From the NCBI GenBank assembly GCA_037903475.1, contig JBAJFG010000172.1, forward strand, positions 4,379,001 through 4,443,000: 64,000 bases of DNA, given 5' to 3'. Position numbers and translations under genes: made by a program. The notes beneath the pieces were generated by a model that was not told where the DNA came from, made no database searches, and saw only the letters and a program-made list of their open reading frames with translations. The first letter of the stretch is position 1, and each line of letters opens with the position of its first letter. Shown piece after piece: positions 60,755-64,000 of the stretch. The stretch comes from Ancylostoma caninum (Eukaryota; Nematoda; Chromadorea; Rhabditida; Ancylostomatidae).

Positions 60755-60932
60755 TACAGCCTACTAGGATGGATCTGGCCAATGTCCGCAACGCCTGCCT
60801 CCTTCCGCATCGTCATATCTGGCAGCTTGATAGCTAACGATAACAATTGGTCATGATACGTGGACAAATATAACTATATCCATGAAGGGTAGGCGTTGCG
60901 AAAATCGGCCAGATTCATCCTAATATACCATA
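60755..60932. repeat. MITE family 2, copy 3
   Basis: The left end is TACAGCCTACTAGGATGGAT, then CTGGCCAATGTCCGCAACGC. The right end is GCGTTGCGAAAATCGGCCAG, then ATTCATCCTAATATACCATA. Inverted repeats of about 50 bp. Confidence 0.85.
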
Positions 60933-61285
60933 TTTAAAGTGTCCAGAACGCCAGTTATCCCTAACGTTACGAAATTAAAACTATATGAGAACCTGAGGTT
61001 TAGAATTTCTTCACTAATGATGCAACGTAACAAAGTTATGTGAGCCCTATCTGAGCATGATGCCTGCCTAAAAACAACCAAGGACACCCAATTTGTCCTC
61101 TCGTGGAAATCCAGGTCCACCTCCGAAATAACGACACTGACGGGGCGAACAATTCATCTTCGACCTAATGAGCATCGTTTGACGCTCATCCCATCACTAC
61201 GGGAATCCATTCCAAGGGGAGCGCTGCCCGCAAGTTACAGAGGTTTTTTCGCGACGACACCGCTCTGCAGCTGACGCACCCCCCT

Positions 61286-61294
61286 CCCCCCCCC
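61286..61294. repeat. Interrupted poly-C tract (C6-T-C9)
   Basis: C6 at 61279-61284, one T, then C9; same class as the five longer tracts. Confidence 0.85.
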
Positions 61295-62104
61295 TTACTC
61301 TACGCCATAATCTCCCTGCAACTTAATTTAAACATAGCTTTCAATTCGGCGTTGTGTCAGGGGAATATGTGCGTCCGAAACTCGTAATTTGACGCCATTT
61401 TTCCGGTCACTCAAGGCGACCACCACCGGGCGCATATGCAAATTTGCAGCTGCCAACCGTCAACACACCAAGGAGCCGGTGGGTGATTAGATTAGCATGG
61501 GAAACAAATGATAAGCGATTAGCATGAAACAACATTACGCGTTTACGATCTGTTGGGGTAAAGACGCCGAGAATTCCTTGGCGGTACCGGCTGGCAAAAG
61601 AGGGCACAAAGCCCCTGGAGGGGCGCACTTTTGGTAATTCGTAGGAAAGATTTCAGTGTATAAACGTTGTTGGATTGCAGGACTAAGAGTCCGCAGCACA
61701 TGCTCCCCCATTTTATTATATTTAACCTAAATATCCAAGTTTCCTAGACACGGCAACTTTTGCTACCCCACAGAAAAATCTGCTCTTTGGCTAATTACCC
61801 GACCCAATCCCCATGTGATGACGTCACAGCAGTGTACTGTATGCAGGGAACGAGGAAGTCCCTGTAGAAACGTGAGGAAACGTGTCAAGAGTTTCGGTAT
61901 CCGGTTACGTGAGTACGCCGCTTGCGCAATTACATATACACAGGAGGCGCATTGAGAGTCGGGTACTCAGGTCAGGGAGAATCCACGAGTAGGTTGGGTA
62001 TTTACGGATGGACACGCAGAGTTTCGTGACATCTAGGAGAGCGCTGGACAAGAAACACTAGTTTGCTCTTTTTTTTTGAGTATTTTTAATCACGTGTAGA
62101 AATA

Positions 62105-62935
62105 TTGACGTGATAATATACATAGTAATATATGTACTTATAATAACAGTAGAGGTGGAGCGAAATAAAACGAACATCGTGATTTTGTTGGAGTAATACA
62201 AAGAGAATAATATGGTATGAAGTAATGGTATAATATATAATGAAATATATGATATAAAAATACAAAATAATATAGCATAAAAATAATGTAATATAATATG
62301 ATATAAAAAATATATAATATATAATATATAATATATAATATATAATATATAATATATAATAATAGTAAAGTATAGCGCGATAATATGGTGCAGTAAGCAG
62401 TAAAGTTATGGTCTGCAAACATTGTAGTTTTACTGGAGTAATATACATAGTGATGATATAATATACAGTTAGTATATAGTAGTACGTATGCTATATATTG
62501 TTACGATCTGTGAATAATTTTAGTGAAATAGAATGACGTACGATATAGTAATAACGTAAGAATATGATGTAGTATTAACGTTATGATCTGCGAACAAACA
62601 CTGTAGTTTTACTGGAGTAATTTATGTAGTAATAATATAATACATAGTAATAGTAATGGTAAAACGTAAAATACGATGTAGTAATATTTCAGGATCTGCG
62701 AATATTATAATTCTACTGGATAGTATACGTAGTAATAGTATAATATATAATAATACTGAAGGTATAACGTACTAATACGAAGTAGTAAAAATATATGATC
62801 TGCGAATATTGTAGTTTTATTGGAATAGTCTACATAGTAATTGTATAATATCAAATACAACGTAGTAATAGTATAGTAATACAAAGTAGTAGTAATGCTA
62901 TACTTTCTTACTATTGTAATTTTATTGGAATAATG
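62105..62935. repeat. AT-rich tandem array with GATCTGCGAATATTGTAG core
   Basis: At least five diverged units of about 105-180 bp. The core (GATCTGCGAA, then TTGTAGTTTTACTGGAGTAA, then TATACATAGTAATA) recurs near 62170, 62407, 62586, 62692 and 62800. A pure (ATATAATAT)n tract lies at about 62305-62360. Confidence 0.8.
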
Positions 62936-63884
62936 ATACAATTTTTTGCCGACAGAAAAGTTTCCACGGTTGTCTAGCTCTTCTTATCCAGAGCCACGCC
63001 TTGCTTATTAAAGGACCCACATCAGAAGCACTGTATTCCTGGGTAGCACTGCCAAATTGAATGCAGACTTCCAGGGTGAGCGACGCTGCAGTGTAATACT
63101 CAAAGGCAGGCGCTGAGATGCGATTTTTTCAGCTATCCCAAGACCTCCCCGGAGCATTTTATTACCGCGCAGGCGGCAAAAACATCGAACGGAAGAAGGT
63201 GCTAGGGAGTCGCGCAACAGAGAAGCAGGCTTGGATTACAGGCGTAGAGCCGCGGAAAAAAATTGAAAAGTTGTCACCCTCTTACTTTTTTTCCTTTTTT
63301 CCACTTTTCTCAGTTTTTTCTTCTTCAGAGAAGAGGGGCAGTATACATAAAATGTTTGTTTTAAAAAACTAGGGCTATATGTTTGGAATCGACAGTATAG
63401 GCATCAGCATGTAAGCGTGAAAAATGCACAAATAATCGATATATCGATCACAAAGAATCTCTGAGACTTACCCATTTATTATTGCATTTAAATCGGATTT
63501 TCCGCGCATTCACCGCTTTGCATGATAAACGATACGGTCGTGACTTGATGACGTGACCAGATTGAGGTTGTTCGATTAGCACCACCTCCTCCATCACTAA
63601 AATGAATCAATCGATATCGCATGATGGAGTAAACATTTTGTAGGGAGAAAGAGATCTTAGAGTAGAGCACCAGCTGTCAAATGGAGCGCTGAGATCCAAA
63701 AAAAAGGAGGAGAATCAGTTCATGGGATAAAAGAGCATAGTCAATGAATCAGCAGTCGTTAAAATTTAAATGAGAAAAAAAAACAAGAAAGAACAAGGCC
63801 CAGTTTCCGTTTCATACTTATTCCTTATACTGAACCCTGATATGAACTAAAGCAGGGACATTCGAGAGCATTCGAAGCAAGTGC

Positions 63885-63994
63885 TGCATGCATCAGTGAG
63901 ATTACCCAGGGTAAATGTGTCAACACTACACAAACTTACCCAATATTGTCGCGGACATCAACACGTTTACCCTGGGTAATCTCATTGATACATC
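63885..63994. repeat. MITE family 1, copy
   Basis: Starts GCATGCATCAGTGAGATTAC, then CCAGGGTAAATGTGTCAACA. Ends AACACGTTTACCCTGGGTAA, then TCTCATTGATACATC. It has the best-preserved ends of the family in this window, about 35-bp inverted repeats with few mismatches. Confidence 0.85.
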
Positions 63995-64000
63995 TTGTCC

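Larger units (their letters stand above)
58962..64000. other. Upstream intron or flank of unc-5; no exon identified
   Basis: I searched the minus strand for the missing Ig1 start (a Cys- and Trp-containing strand) and signal peptide and found none. A GC-rich stretch at 59010-59340 and 59700-59810 stands out. The remaining DNA is AT-rich repeats (60.0-60.4, 62.1-62.9 kb) and two MITEs. Confidence 0.5.

Overview
The window looks like nuclear DNA of a nematode, most likely a clade V strongylid (hookworm-like) worm. It is AT-rich and contains no prokaryotic-style operons. Coding sequence is split into short exons with GT-AG introns, acceptors of the TTTCAG type, and a mix of tiny (54-80 bp) and kilobase introns packed with repeats. 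The two recognisable proteins have clear animal homologues. No database search was possible, so the organism is inference.

The main gene is an unc-5 type netrin receptor on the minus strand, occupying 34233 to at least 58961. I assembled 17 consecutive exons whose splice phases all agree. They give 877 codons plus a stop: second half of Ig1, Ig2, two thrombospondin type-1 repeats, one transmembrane helix, a juxtamembrane region, ZU5, UPA and a C-terminal death domain. The signal peptide and first half of Ig1 are not found and probably lie beyond the right edge. A 13.4-kb intron (45381-58762) separates the Ig1 and Ig2 exons and carries much of the repeat load.

The second gene (19848-20613, minus) is a compact three-exon, 83-residue single LIM domain protein of the CRIP type (compare C. 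elegans valv-1). At the extreme left edge (105-426, minus) two phase-compatible exons suggest the 3' part of an unrecognised gene. A weak candidate first exon lies at 10918-11094 (minus). Everything else from 0.4 to 34 kb appears intergenic or intronic, without recognisable coding sequence.

The rest of the window is dominated by small inverted-repeat elements (MITE-like) of several families. One has CCCAGGGTAA-bearing ends (at least six near-complete copies). One has GGATGAA-type ends (three copies). One has AGGCA ends beside TTAA-like targets (three copies). There is also a textbook 99-bp hAT MITE with an 8-bp target duplication, and several single-copy fold-back elements, one with nested palindromes inside an unc-5 intron. 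Other items are a tRNA-derived SINE cluster at 17.7-18.2 kb, a probable mariner end at 25.3 kb, AT-rich satellite-like arrays at 51, 53, 55.7, 60 and 62 kb, poly-C tracts, and several near-perfect palindromes. I saw no CRISPR, phage or bacterial features and no convincing intact tRNA or rRNA gene.
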